Shown here: positions 34,217 to 43,062 of the stretch, one piece after another | Layout: every line of letters begins with the position of its first letter | Numbering within the stretch: position 1 is the stretch's first letter | From: an uncultured Oscillospiraceae bacterium | GTDB taxonomy: Bacteria > Bacillota > Clostridia > Oscillospirales > Oscillospiraceae | Direction of reading: 5' to 3' | DNA: 64,000 nucleotides | Assembly (NCBI GenBank): GCA_934561175.1 | Contig: CAKTFW010000004.1 | Location: forward strand, 6,419 to 70,418 | Made by a program: the position numbers and the translations under genes | Notes under the pieces: generated by a model | Told to the model about the DNA's origin: nothing | Seen by the model: only the letters and a program-made list of their open reading frames with translations | Database searches by the model: none

Positions 34217-34930
34217 TCAACAACGGCAAAATGGACTGCATAGACATTGTGCGGCATAACAACCTATGCACAGTGTGCACATAGAATAGGGTGTTGCCAC
34301 AAAGGTATGGAATCCACCGTTTTGCTGATAGAATTCGCTGCCACTCTGCATCCGGCGTTTTGCCTGCTCATATTCCAGATTGTCCGGATCCATCCGAATT
34401 GCGGTATCCATCATCTGCATAGCCTGAATTCGGTTGCCGAGGCCATAATTTGCAAGCGCGCTCAAATAATACCACTCTGCCGTCCGGTCTGCAGCTGTAA
34501 TGGAATTCAACACATTGACTGCATCCGCATAAGAGCCGAGATTGACAAAATGGCGTGCAGCCTGATATTCTGCGGGGCCTTCCTGTTCGCGCTGCTGATA
34601 CCGGCTGTAGTTCTGCTGATAGCCGCCAAAGCCGAAATTGCGGAAGAAATCCTCATAAGGATCACCAGAGGAACTGCTCTGTCCATAATCGCTTTGCCCA
34701 TAGCTGTTTTGACTGGAACCGCTGTAATATCCGGATGCGGTCTGTGCCTTTTGCGGATTCTTGATCTGCTCATAAGCGGCATTGATTTCATTCATCTTTT
34801 TTGCTGCTTCTGCATCGCCAGGGTGCATATCAGGGTGGTACTGCTTGGCAAGCTTGCGGTATGCTTTTTTGATGTCCTCATCCGAGGCATTTCGGGAAAC
34901 GCCGAGTACTTCGTAGGGATCTTTTGTCAT
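34217..34930 (-). CDS. J-domain protein with Cys-rich tail
   Basis: 237 residues. J-domain at 1-65 (DPYEVLGVSRNASDEDIKKAY, HPD in YHPDMHP), Ser/Gly/Tyr/Gln-rich linker (~70-115), a helical TPR-like segment (~118-190: FVNLGSYADAVNVLNS, WYYLSALANYGLG), and a C-terminal tail with seven cysteines in the last 20 residues. It lacks the DnaJ zinc-finger and substrate domains, so it is not canonical DnaJ. ATGA overlap with DUF5685 upstream; hsp70 26 bp downstream. Confidence 0.9.
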   Translation of the reverse strand: MTKDPYEVLGVSRNASDEDIKKAYRKLAKQYHPDMHPGDAEAAKKMNEINAAYEQIKNPQKAQTASGYYSGSSQNSYGQSDYGQSSSSGDPYEDFFRNFGFGGYQQNYSRYQQREQEGPAEYQAARHFVNLGSYADAVNVLNSITAADRTAEWYYLSALANYGLGNRIQAMQMMDTAIRMDPDNLEYEQAKRRMQSGSEFYQQNGGFHTFVATPYSMCTLCIGCYAAQCLCSPFCRC

Positions 34931-35763
34931 TGATAACCATCCTTCTTGTCCTGCTGCAGGGCAGTGTAGAGTTTTGTCCACACTCCGGTGTACAAAATGT
35001 TGCGGAGAATTTCCACATCCTGTACCAGCGGGAGTTTTTCAAATGCTGTGGTGCATTCACTGATCAGCATTGTTAAAATCTGAATAAAATCTTCTGTTGT
35101 TTGGCCGCTGTCCGCGAGCGCAATCATTGGGTTGTAATTGCCGGAGCGCCGGTCGCCATCAAGATCCATTACGGCGTCCATCACATAGATAAACCGACCC
35201 AATGCGGCGCCGACTTGCCGAAGGGTTGGCGCCCATATGTCTTCCTTTACTACGAAAAGCTCTGCCATGAGATCGCCAAAGCAATTTGCAGCAGCATCGG
35301 GGCTCGGATCCTGTGCCTGCTCAATCTGCCGCAGCCGATTCAGGCAGAATTGAATGTTGCCGCACTGGCGGGGATATTGTGCGCTGACCTGAACCATTTT
35401 TTTGTGAAGCAGTTTTGCGGCAGCCAACTTTGGCAGGCTTCGATCATCCTGCCAGTCATCCAGGCAGCTGTAGTAGACGAGCGCAACATTGAGGTCGGCA
35501 GCATATTCTGTATATTTTGATACAGAATAGTCGTGAACATGAATGGGATGCATCAGGCAGCGCTCCTGTCCGGTCGTTGGTTCTGGCTCGTACAGAGAGT
35601 CCAGCAACATGACGAGAAAGGTCATATCATAGGTCAGTGTTGCTTCTCCAACCAGCCCATGCTGCAACCGCAGGCTTCGGCAGAGACCGCAGTAGTACTG
35701 CTTGTAGCGAGCCAACTGCGACTCGGTTAAGGAATCGCGGTGCGCAAAGACATATCCAAACAT
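34927..35763 (-). CDS. DUF5685 family protein
   Basis: 278 residues, mostly helical. The N-terminal FGYVFAHRDSLTESQLARYKQ and the Cys motif YYCGLCRSL, together with LVYYSCLDDWQDD and YVMDAVMDLDGDRRSGNYNP, match the DUF5685 family of unknown function. The repeated Asp-rich helices resemble metal-dependent helical bundles such as prenyl synthases (weak inference). GGAGG precedes ATG 35763. It heads the operon with a J-protein and Hsp70, suggesting a client or cofactor of that pair. Confidence 0.88.
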   Translation of the reverse strand: MFGYVFAHRDSLTESQLARYKQYYCGLCRSLRLQHGLVGEATLTYDMTFLVMLLDSLYEPEPTTGQERCLMHPIHVHDYSVSKYTEYAADLNVALVYYSCLDDWQDDRSLPKLAAAKLLHKKMVQVSAQYPRQCGNIQFCLNRLRQIEQAQDPSPDAAANCFGDLMAELFVVKEDIWAPTLRQVGAALGRFIYVMDAVMDLDGDRRSGNYNPMIALADSGQTTEDFIQILTMLISECTTAFEKLPLVQDVEILRNILYTGVWTKLYTALQQDKKDGYQ

Positions 35764-35877
35764 GGGTGCCTCCGTTCCATTCAATCAAATACATTGTGTA
35801 TGTTATGTGGCAGATATGAACTGCGTATGAATATTGTAGCAGAAAAATTGAAATTTTAAGCGGATCATACCCAGAAA

Positions 35878-35917
35878 ACCGCGCCGCCCAACAAAAAAAC
35901 GGGACGGCGCGGTAAAA
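35878..35917 (-). terminator. Intrinsic terminator of gltX
   Basis: GC-rich stem ccgcgccgccc / gggacggcgcgg (35879-35889, 35901-35912) with one bulged A; on the minus strand followed by TTTTCT. Confidence 0.75.
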
Positions 35918-35927
35918 ATGGGCTTTT

Positions 35928-37412
35928 TTAATGAGAGAGTTTTTCGATGCCGGTTTGAATCCGACGGAGAGATTCTTCTTTGCCGAGCAATGCACAGATT
36001 TCAGTTGCGCCGCCCGGCGTGGACAGCTTTCCGGAAACTGCGACACGAACCGGCCAGAGAACAACACCGTTCTTGACGCCCAGCGTTGCAGCCAATTCCA
36101 TGAGTGCTGTATACAGCGAATCGTTATTCCAATTCTCCAGCGCTTTGAGAACAAGAAGCGCCGCCTGGAGGGAAGCCAGGGAGTTTTCGGGTGTTGTTTT
36201 CATTTTCTTGTGAACATAGAGACTCACATCGTAGTCCGGCAGGGCCTGAAGGAAATCGACCCGTTCCGGCAAATCGGTCAGTACCTCGCAGCGGCTCTGA
36301 CACAGTGCGGCGACGGCTTTCAAATCAATCGCAGGATTGGTGATGGTGGTTTCCAGATAGGGCCTTGCCAGCGTGTAAAACTGATCTGCAGAGAGCTTTT
36401 TCATATACTCACCATTCATCCAGGTCAGTTTGTTAATATCGAACACAGCCGGGGATTTGGAGATTCCCTTGACATCAAAAATCTTCACAAGTTCCGCCAG
36501 CGTGAAAAGTTCCTGTTCGCCGCCGGGGCTCCATCCGCACAGCGCCACATAGTTCAGCACAGCGTCCGGAAGATAACCGCGCTTCAAAAGATCCTCAAAA
36601 GAAGGATCGCCATGACGCTTGGACATCTTGTGCTGGCTGTCACGCATTACAGGGGAGCAATGAACATAGATTGGGATTTCCCATCCAAAAGCCTGATAGA
36701 GCAGGTTGTATTTAGGGGCGGAGGAGAGGTACTCGGAGCCGCGGACAACATGGGTAATGCCCATCAGATGATCGTCAATAACATTGGCGAAGTTGTAAGT
36801 GGGAAGGCCATCTGTTTTAATCAACACATTTTCATCCAGCTCAGCGTTGGAGACAGTAATATCACCAAAAATCACATCAGAGAAAGTTGTGGTGCCTTCC
36901 TGCGGAATTTTTTGGCGGATGACATAAGGCGTTCCAGCATTCAGCTTTGCTTGGATTTCGGCTTCAGACAGCGCAGCACAGACGCATTGGTGCTTTTTGA
37001 TAGTGTCACCGTTTGGAAGCGTCACATGGACGACGCCTTCTTCCTCTTTGCAGAAGCAGCGATAAGCGCCGCCTTTCTGAATCAGAAGATCTGCATATTT
37101 TCCGTAGAGTTCTCGCCGCTCAGTCTGAATATAGGGGCCAACCGGGCCGCCGATGTCCGGACCCTCGTCGTGCTGAAGACCACAGGTTTTCAGTGTACTA
37201 TAGATAATCTCGGTTGCACCTTCGATATAGCGCTCCTGATCCGTGTCTTCAATTCGTAGAATAAAAGTACCGCCAAGATGTTTTGCAATTAAATAGGTGT
37301 AGAGTGCAGTGCGCAGATTGCCGATATGCATATAGCCGGTAGGGCTTGGGGCAAACCGCGTGCGGACGGTGCCTTTTGGAATCCGCTGTTCCATTTCCTC
37401 AAAAAAATCCAT
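35928..37412 (-). CDS. gltX: Glutamyl-tRNA synthetase
   Basis: 494 residues from the ATG behind GGGAGG (7 bp). HIGH motif in FAPSPTGYMHIGNLRTALY, KMSKR loop in HKMSKRHGD. The region RILRIEDTDQERYIEGA is canonical. The Cys/His residues around YRCFCKEEE and HQCVCA suggest a zinc site. It has its own promoter facing trpS. A discriminating or non-discriminating (Glu/Gln) activity cannot be told from the sequence alone. Confidence 0.97.
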   Translation of the reverse strand: MDFFEEMEQRIPKGTVRTRFAPSPTGYMHIGNLRTALYTYLIAKHLGGTFILRIEDTDQERYIEGATEIIYSTLKTCGLQHDEGPDIGGPVGPYIQTERRELYGKYADLLIQKGGAYRCFCKEEEGVVHVTLPNGDTIKKHQCVCAALSEAEIQAKLNAGTPYVIRQKIPQEGTTTFSDVIFGDITVSNAELDENVLIKTDGLPTYNFANVIDDHLMGITHVVRGSEYLSSAPKYNLLYQAFGWEIPIYVHCSPVMRDSQHKMSKRHGDPSFEDLLKRGYLPDAVLNYVALCGWSPGGEQELFTLAELVKIFDVKGISKSPAVFDINKLTWMNGEYMKKLSADQFYTLARPYLETTITNPAIDLKAVAALCQSRCEVLTDLPERVDFLQALPDYDVSLYVHKKMKTTPENSLASLQAALLVLKALENWNNDSLYTALMELAATLGVKNGVVLWPVRVAVSGKLSTPGGATEICALLGKEESLRRIQTGIEKLSH

Positions 37413-37450
37413 GGAATATCCTCCCATTCGTTTCTGTCATGATCTTTTAT

Positions 37451-37479
37451 ACTATATATTTTCTTTTTCGTCTCGTCAA
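37451..37479 (-). promoter_or_regulatory. Sigma-A promoter of gltX
   Basis: Minus-strand TTGACG (37479-37474), 17-bp spacer, TATAGT (37456-37451). Confidence 0.75.
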
Positions 37480-37485
37480 GATTTG

Positions 37486-37514
37486 TTGCGATGTTTGCGT
37501 ATCTGTGATAAAAT
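37486..37514 (+). promoter_or_regulatory. Sigma-A promoter of trpS
   Basis: TTGCGA 37486-37491, 17-bp spacer, TAAAAT 37509-37514, 45 bp before the trpS ATG; divergent from the gltX promoter. Confidence 0.75.
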
Positions 37515-37559
37515 AACACTACACCTTTACGCATTTACGGAAAAGAGGACGATGAAATT

Positions 37560-38570
37560 ATGGATGAAAAGCCTGTCCAGAAAAAAGTAATTCTCTCCGG
37601 TATTCAGCCCAGCGGCGCACTGACGCTTGGCTCTTACCTTGGTGCAATTAAAAACTGGGTTGCTTTGGCAGATGAATATGACTGCTATTATATGATGGCC
37701 GATATGCACACAATTACGGTCCGCCAGGTGCCGGCGGATTTGCGTCGGCGTACACTGGAGCAGCTGGCGCAGTATGTGGCGTGCGGTCTGGATCCCAAGA
37801 AGAACACAATTTTTATTCAGAGTCATGTACCGGCACACGCACAGCTCGGCTGGGTGCTGGATTGCTATACGATGTTCGGCGAGCTTAGCCGTATGACGCA
37901 GTTTAAGGACAAATCTGCAAAGAATGCAGACAATATTAACGCAGGTCTCTTTACCTATCCAAGCTTGATGGCGGCAGATATTCTCCTTTATCAGGCGGAT
38001 CTGGTCCCAGTGGGGGAGGATCAGAAACAGCATGTGGAGATCTGCCGGGATATTGCTACGCGGTTCAACGGGATCTATGGCGATGTGTTCAAGCTGCCGG
38101 ATCCCTATATTCCCAAGGTCGGTGCCCGAATCATGAGCCTGACTTCGCCTGAGAATAAGATGTCCAAGTCGGACAAGGATCCTGGCGGCTGCATTTACCT
38201 GATGGAAAAGCCGGAGGATATTATGCGGGCTTTTAAGCGCGCAGTGACGGACTGTGATACGCAGGTGCGCTATGCACCAAAAGAAAAGCCCGGCGTCTCG
38301 AACCTGATGCAGATTTATTCTGTTGCTACTGGTGCGGACTTTGGAGCGATTGAGCGGGAGTTTGCGGGCCGCGGCTATGGAGATTTCAAGACCGCAGTCG
38401 GCGAAGCAACCGTAGAACTCCTGCGTCCTGTGCGGGAGGAAGCCACCCGGATTATGTCCGATAAAGCCTATCTGGAGTCGATCTACCGGGAAGGGGCGGA
38501 GCACGCGTCCTATGTGGCAAACAAGACATTGCGAAAAGTCTACAAAAAGGTTGGCTTTGTAGCACTGTAA
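37560..38570 (+). CDS. trpS: Tryptophanyl-tRNA synthetase
   Basis: 336-residue class Ic synthetase. SGIQPSGALTLGSYLGAIKN carries the HIGH-type motif, MADMHTIT, the conserved YPSLMAADILLYQADLVPVGEDQ and the loop NKMSKSDKD are all present. AGAGGA precedes the ATG. No T-box or trp leader is visible between promoter and start. tagO follows after 18 bp. Confidence 0.97.
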   Translation: MDEKPVQKKVILSGIQPSGALTLGSYLGAIKNWVALADEYDCYYMMADMHTITVRQVPADLRRRTLEQLAQYVACGLDPKKNTIFIQSHVPAHAQLGWVLDCYTMFGELSRMTQFKDKSAKNADNINAGLFTYPSLMAADILLYQADLVPVGEDQKQHVEICRDIATRFNGIYGDVFKLPDPYIPKVGARIMSLTSPENKMSKSDKDPGGCIYLMEKPEDIMRAFKRAVTDCDTQVRYAPKEKPGVSNLMQIYSVATGADFGAIEREFAGRGYGDFKTAVGEATVELLRPVREEATRIMSDKAYLESIYREGAEHASYVANKTLRKVYKKVGFVAL

Positions 38571-38588
38571 CAGAAAGGATGCGGCTCT

Positions 38589-39701
38589 GTGACTGATTTG
38601 CAACTTGTTCTGCGCGTGCTGGCGGCGATTGCGGTGGCACTTCTCATTTCATTTCTGTCAACGCCAATTGTAAAATCGCTGGCCTATAAAATTGGTGCAA
38701 TTGATGTGCCGAAGGATAACCGGAGAATGCACAAGGTGCCGATTCCGCGTTTGGGCGGTTTGGCAATTTTCCTGGGCTTTCTCCTGTCCACTTTGCTCTT
38801 TGCCGATATTGACAGGCAGATGCAGGGCATTCTGATGGGTGCGGTCATTATTGTCATTCTCGGCGTGTTGGACGACATTATGGCGCTGCCAGCGCTGCCC
38901 AAGTTTTTTGTGCAGATATTTGCTGCGGCAATTGCAGTTTACCATGGTTGTGTGATTCAATTCATTTCCAATTTCAACATTTTCTCGGATGCTTCCTTTA
39001 TCGATCTGCATTGGCTCAGTGTCCCGGTTACCATCATTTGGATTGTGGCAATTACCAACGCGGTCAACTTTATTGATGGCTTGGATGGCTTGGCAGTTGG
39101 TGTTTCGGCAATTTCTGCCGGAACGCTTCTGGTGATTGCATTGATGGTGGCAGAAGGGAATATTGCGATTATTATTGCGGCGCTACTTGGTGCCTGCATC
39201 GGATTTATTCCTTATAATTTTAATCCGGCAAAAATTTTTATGGGTGATACCGGATCCACCTTTTTGGGATTTATTTTGGCAACCCTGTCGGTACAGGGCC
39301 TGTTTAAAATGTATGCCATTATCTCGTTTGCAGTGCCATTTTTGATTTTGGGCGTCCCGATTTTTGACATTTGTTTTGCGTTTTTGCGGCGAATTGCCAA
39401 GGGACAGAACCCAATGGTAGCTGATCGCGGCCATGTTCATCACCGCCTGATTGACATGGGATTTTCACAGAAGCAGTCAGTGGCGATTACTTATTTCATT
39501 ACGGCAATTCTGGGATTGGCTGCTGTGGTGTTGACGACCTCCGGCGAATTCAAGGCGATGTTCCTGATTGCCAGCGTATTCGTGGTTGCGGCGATTGGAA
39601 TGCGATTGATTTTTGGCCCGCGAAATGAGGGCATTCTGGATCAGGCGCCCCAGGAAGAAAACACGAAGGAAGAGGAGCAGACAGACCATGAACAAAGTTA
39701 A
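38589..39701 (+). CDS. tagO: Undecaprenyl-phosphate N-acetylglucosaminyl-1-phosphate transferase (TagO/WecA type)
   Basis: MraY/WecA-family membrane enzyme starting teichoic acid or other glycopolymer synthesis on undecaprenyl phosphate. 370 residues with ~11 helices; MHKVPIPRLGG, LGVLDDIMALPA (Asp pair), FIDGLDGLAVG, FMGDTGSTFLG and DRGHVHHRLID identify it. GTG start behind AAAGGA. The next gene, an UDP-GlcNAc epimerase, overlaps its last codons, so both act on UDP-GlcNAc in one pathway. The LCP ligase at 3.8 kb could attach the product. Confidence 0.93.
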   Translation: MTDLQLVLRVLAAIAVALLISFLSTPIVKSLAYKIGAIDVPKDNRRMHKVPIPRLGGLAIFLGFLLSTLLFADIDRQMQGILMGAVIIVILGVLDDIMALPALPKFFVQIFAAAIAVYHGCVIQFISNFNIFSDASFIDLHWLSVPVTIIWIVAITNAVNFIDGLDGLAVGVSAISAGTLLVIALMVAEGNIAIIIAALLGACIGFIPYNFNPAKIFMGDTGSTFLGFILATLSVQGLFKMYAIISFAVPFLILGVPIFDICFAFLRRIAKGQNPMVADRGHVHHRLIDMGFSQKQSVAITYFITAILGLAAVVLTTSGEFKAMFLIASVFVVAAIGMRLIFGPRNEGILDQAPQEENTKEEEQTDHEQS

Positions 39702-40839
39702 AGTAATGTCCGTGTTTGGAACACGGCCGGAAGCAATTAAGATGGCGCCGTTGGTTAAGGAACTGGCTAGCCGTCCAGGTGTGGAAAGCCAGCTATGTGT
39801 CACTGCACAGCACCGGCAGATGCTGGATTCAGTGCTTGATATTTTTCAGCTGCATCCGGATTTTGATCTCAATATTATGGAACCGCGCCAGACTCTGACT
39901 ACGATTACAGCGAAAGCATTGCTGGGTATGGAACATGTGATTGAAACAGCAAAACCGGATCTGATTCTGGTGCATGGCGATACGACAACGACTTTTGCCG
40001 GCGCTTTGGCGGCCTTTTATCATCAGGTTCCGATTGGTCATGTAGAGGCAGGTCTGCGCACTTGGGATCGCTATTCTCCCTTTCCGGAAGAGATGAACCG
40101 GACGCTGGTTGGTGATATGGCAGCGCTGCATTTTTCGCCGACGGCGGCGAATGCGGAAAATCTGCGAAGAGAATCTGTGATGGGGGAAATTTTCATCACA
40201 GGCAATACGGCAATTGATGCCATGAAGACCACGGTGAAACCGGACTTTCAATTTGCAGAGCCGCTACTGAACGAATTGGACTTCGAACATCACCGGGTTG
40301 TGGTGGTGACCTGCCACCGGCGGGAAAACTATGGTGAGCCAATGCAGAACATCATGCACGCGATTCGCACCATGGTACAAACCCATCCGGATGTAGAAGT
40401 TGTCTATCCGGTGCATCTCAGCCCAGTGGTACGGGAATGTGCATTTGGAATTCTTGGCAATACGCCGCGGATTCATCTGATTGATCCGCTGGATGTGGAG
40501 CAGATGCACAATTTAATGGCGCGCTGCTATATGGTCATGACGGATTCCGGCGGTTTGCAGGAAGAAGCACCGGCGATGGGGAAACCGGTTTTGGTGCTCC
40601 GGAAGGAGACGGAGCGGCCAGAGGCGGTTGCGGCTGGAACTGCAAAGCTGGCGGGCATTGATCAGCAGACGATTCTTCAGCTGGCCTCTGAATTGTTGGA
40701 GAACCCGGAATCTTATGCAAAAATGGCAAAAGCCGTCAACCCATATGGTGACGGCCATGCCTGTGGACGAATTGCAGATGCGATTTGCTGGCATTTTGGT
40801 TTGACACAGCAGAGACCTGCTGACTTTCAACCGCTATAA
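39688..40839 (+). CDS. mnaA: UDP-N-acetylglucosamine 2-epimerase (non-hydrolysing)
   Basis: Interconverts UDP-GlcNAc and UDP-ManNAc, precursor of teichoic-acid linkage units. 383 residues from the ATG 14 bp inside the tagO end. Family motifs: VFGTRPEAIKMAPL, VHGDTTTTFAGALAAF, GHVEAGLRT, CHRRENYG, and TDSGGLQEEAPAMGKPVLVLR. Confidence 0.95.
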   Translation: MNKVKVMSVFGTRPEAIKMAPLVKELASRPGVESQLCVTAQHRQMLDSVLDIFQLHPDFDLNIMEPRQTLTTITAKALLGMEHVIETAKPDLILVHGDTTTTFAGALAAFYHQVPIGHVEAGLRTWDRYSPFPEEMNRTLVGDMAALHFSPTAANAENLRRESVMGEIFITGNTAIDAMKTTVKPDFQFAEPLLNELDFEHHRVVVVTCHRRENYGEPMQNIMHAIRTMVQTHPDVEVVYPVHLSPVVRECAFGILGNTPRIHLIDPLDVEQMHNLMARCYMVMTDSGGLQEEAPAMGKPVLVLRKETERPEAVAAGTAKLAGIDQQTILQLASELLENPESYAKMAKAVNPYGDGHACGRIADAICWHFGLTQQRPADFQPL

Positions 40840-40868
40840 AATCGTTATGTTGGAAAGGAGACGGCTGA

Positions 40869-41630
40869 TTGGAGCAAAAAAATGGCATTCGTATGGCTGT
40901 TATTGTTCTGGCCGCTGCTTTCTGCATTATTGGCGTGATCGTGGCTGTATTTCTCTACCATAGCAGCACAAAAAGTGCGGCAGAGATTGTACTGCCGACA
41001 ACACTGCCGACAGAATCGGAGGCGGATTCAGAAGGAACAGTACCTTTTCTTTCCGTTAGCCCGGACAATGTTACGGCTGTGATACAAACGCTGCAAAGGC
41101 CGGAGATTTACCGGCAGACCTTGCGTGTTACGACGCAATGGGATACGGCAAGTGCGGTCAGTACGGTTTCCGCGTGGTACGATCGCGGCCTGGCACGGCT
41201 GGATATTACCAGACAGAATGAGACTGTTCATTATCTGGTCGGGGGACGGGCAATTTACCTTTGGTATAATACGGATTCTCAGTATTTGCACATCGATTCC
41301 AGTGCAATCTCCAAAGATGATCTGGCAATGATCCCGACCTATGAGGATGTCCAGCTGTTGGACCCTGCTGCTATCACAGATGCGCATTATGAAACCGGGG
41401 ACGATGGAGCGTATCTGACCGTCCTCTGCGCGGATGGAGATTATCAGGATCAGTACTGGATTGACCTGGATTCCGGCCTTTTAACACAGGCGGAGACTAC
41501 CTATCAGGGAAAGACGATTTATACTATGCAGCAGACGACGGTGGAAATCCTGACACAGGATCAGGTGGATTTGGCAGAACATTTCCGCCTGCCGGATCAG
41601 AGCGATCCGTTTCATGTGTTAGAAGAATAA
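40869..41630 (+). CDS. Membrane-anchored LolA-like protein of unknown function
   Basis: 253 residues, TTG start 8 bp after AAAGGAG. One N-terminal helix (~9-30) anchors a beta-rich exterior domain. The segment WIDLDSGLLTQAE near the C-terminus repeats the W-hydrophobic-D-x3-S/T-GL-x-T-x-AE pattern seen in the lipoprotein at 19.8 kb, suggesting a distant relation and a LolA-type fold. It follows tagO-mnaA, so an envelope role is likely. The end overlaps the convergent small gene by 12 bp. Confidence 0.78.
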   Translation: MEQKNGIRMAVIVLAAAFCIIGVIVAVFLYHSSTKSAAEIVLPTTLPTESEADSEGTVPFLSVSPDNVTAVIQTLQRPEIYRQTLRVTTQWDTASAVSTVSAWYDRGLARLDITRQNETVHYLVGGRAIYLWYNTDSQYLHIDSSAISKDDLAMIPTYEDVQLLDPAAITDAHYETGDDGAYLTVLCADGDYQDQYWIDLDSGLLTQAETTYQGKTIYTMQQTTVEILTQDQVDLAEHFRLPDQSDPFHVLEE

Positions 41631-41879
41631 AAAGGCGATGGCGGCAATTAACACGAGCAGTTCATCGCCCTCCCCATCGAGCAGCAACAGTGCTAAAATT
41701 GCAAGAACCAGCAGATCACCAGTGTCGATTGTTCCAGCAAGCGCTGGAAGCTGGGGTGTGTTCTGGCAAACAGTGGGTGTGGGCTGCGTTTCTGGAGATG
41801 GCGATTCTGGCTGTGCAGTGTCGTGAACCTGTTCGCAGCGGTAGCGCCCGTTGGCGCCTGGAATATAGCGGTTATACAT
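41619..41879 (-). CDS. Small protein with acidic-hydrophobic C-terminus
   Basis: 86 residues from the ATG behind AAAGGA. Begins MYNRYIPG, a Pro/Thr/Gln-rich middle, then LDTGDLL-like hydrophobic/acidic alternation with DGEGDELLVLIAA at the end. The pattern recurs in small unnamed proteins of spore-forming Clostridia, which I recall near other small genes of this kind. Third gene of a minus-strand trio; its start overlaps the upstream stop. A membrane-associated sporulation role is only an inference. Confidence 0.72.
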   Translation of the reverse strand: MYNRYIPGANGRYRCEQVHDTAQPESPSPETQPTPTVCQNTPQLPALAGTIDTGDLLVLAILALLLLDGEGDELLVLIAAIAFLFF

Positions 41880-42255
41880 CACGGCTTCCTTTCCCAATAT
41901 TTAGCCCGCCGTTTCGAAGTGCCGCTTCTGCGATACCGCTCAGGCGTGCAATGCGGATTGCGCGGTCAACGGAGCTGCGGCGTGTTGGATTCAGAAATGG
42001 CCGCAGTGCATTCAACAGTGCAAGCTGACGGTCGCTGATTTTTCCGCCATCCTGCATCATAGAGGTAATGGTTTTTAAAGCGGAAGCGTCCAGCGCTGGT
42101 GCACTTTCCACATGTGGTGCAGACTGCGACACGGCGTTATCATCGGCAGCTTGTTGTGTTGAGGCAGTGCCGAGCGTGCGGGCAATGTTCATAATTTGTT
42201 CCATGCTATTTGGATCTGCAAGAATTGCACTTAATTTTTCTTCAATACCATCCAT
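41872..42255 (-). CDS. Small helical protein of unknown function
   Basis: 127 residues from the ATG behind AAGGGA (an in-frame extension to 42288 lacks an RBS). Starts MDGIEEKLSAILADPNSMEQI; the C-terminal half is helical and basic (DRQLALLNALRPFLNPTRRSSVDRAIRIARL) with an Ala/Ser/Gln-rich middle. No known domain. Similar short proteins (double-helix ends, variable linker) occur in Clostridia; function unknown. Middle gene of a tightly packed trio. Confidence 0.75.
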   Translation of the reverse strand: MDGIEEKLSAILADPNSMEQIMNIARTLGTASTQQAADDNAVSQSAPHVESAPALDASALKTITSMMQDGGKISDRQLALLNALRPFLNPTRRSSVDRAIRIARLSGIAEAALRNGGLNIGKGSRDV

Positions 42256-42265
42256 AGAAAATCCC

Positions 42266-42499
42266 TTATTTTTGATTGATTTGATCAATGAGCGATTTCG
42301 CTTCTTCTGTTTGCATCAGCGGCTGCATCAGTGCGTAGGCGTCGGCTTGTTTGCCATTTTTCAGTGCATCGGCAGCTTGACGGAGTGCGGTACCGCCGTC
42401 ACGATTCAGGTAGGCAAGCAATTTCTTACCGGCGTCTGAATCTAACACTCTGTGGATTTCGTCTTCCCGAAATGGCGGCTGATGTGGTGCATTGTTCAT
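42266..42499 (-). CDS. Small helical protein of unknown function
   Basis: 77 residues, start behind GGGAGGG. Predicted all helical: VLDSDAGKKLLAYLNRDGG, then ALRQAADALKNGKQADAYALMQPL. The DSxAGKKLL...L...G start is shared by short clostridial proteins of unnamed family. First gene of the trio; a CATACAAT box typical of sporulation sigma factors lies 19 bp upstream. Confidence 0.75.
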   Translation of the reverse strand: MNNAPHQPPFREDEIHRVLDSDAGKKLLAYLNRDGGTALRQAADALKNGKQADAYALMQPLMQTEEAKSLIDQINQK

Positions 42500-42517
42500 T
42501 TCAAATCCCTCCCGTCC

Positions 42518-42525
42518 ATTGTATG
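42518..42525 (-). promoter_or_regulatory. Possible sigma-E/sigma-K -10 box
   Basis: Minus-strand CATACAAT, an exact match to the sigma-E -10 consensus CATACAnT; no convincing sigma-E -35 is found 14 bp upstream. Circumstantial support that the downstream trio is a sporulation operon. Confidence 0.35.
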
Positions 42526-42553
42526 CAGCGGGAAAAGCGCAGGTGCCTGTGAT

Positions 42554-43027
42554 ATGAAAATTTTAGTGTTATCAGACTCGCATGGGTGTATGGATTATAT
42601 GTACTGTGCAGTAGAATCAGAACAGCCGGATCAGATCCTTCATTTAGGGGATCATGCGCAGGATGCGCGAATGCTGCAAGCAGCTTTTCCGCAAATTCCT
42701 GTGCTGGGTGTTCGCGGAAATTGTGATTGGCAGGATGCGGAAACCGAGATTCGGGTAACGGTATTCGGCGGCATTCGAATCTACATGACCCATGGACATC
42801 TTTTTGGCGTGAAACAAACCCCTTATCGTGCGATTCTGGCCGCAGAGGAGGCCGACGCAGCAGTTCTGCTGTATGGGCATACACATCAGGCAGCCTGCTT
42901 TTGTGAGGGCGCACTCACGGTTTTGAATCCCGGCTCTTGCATGGGAACTAATCCGATTACTTATGGCGTACTGACCGTGGAGGCAGGAATGGTACAGGGG
43001 CAGATTCAGCGACTTGAAAAATTGTAA
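42554..43027 (+). CDS. YfcE/MJ0936-family phosphodiesterase
   Basis: 157-residue calcineurin-like phosphodiesterase. LSDSHG (DxH), LHLGDHAQD, VRGNCDW (GNxD), MTHGHLFG, LYGHTHQA (GHTH) and the closing LNPGSC are the YfcE family motifs; the homologues cleave small phosphodiesters in vitro, natural substrate unknown. Start at 42554 behind a weak CAGGTG. Same strand as the next gene, 35 bp apart. Confidence 0.9.
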   Translation: MKILVLSDSHGCMDYMYCAVESEQPDQILHLGDHAQDARMLQAAFPQIPVLGVRGNCDWQDAETEIRVTVFGGIRIYMTHGHLFGVKQTPYRAILAAEEADAAVLLYGHTHQAACFCEGALTVLNPGSCMGTNPITYGVLTVEAGMVQGQIQRLEKL

Positions 43028-43062
43028 TCAGGGTTTTGTGATTTTATAATGGAGGTGGAACG

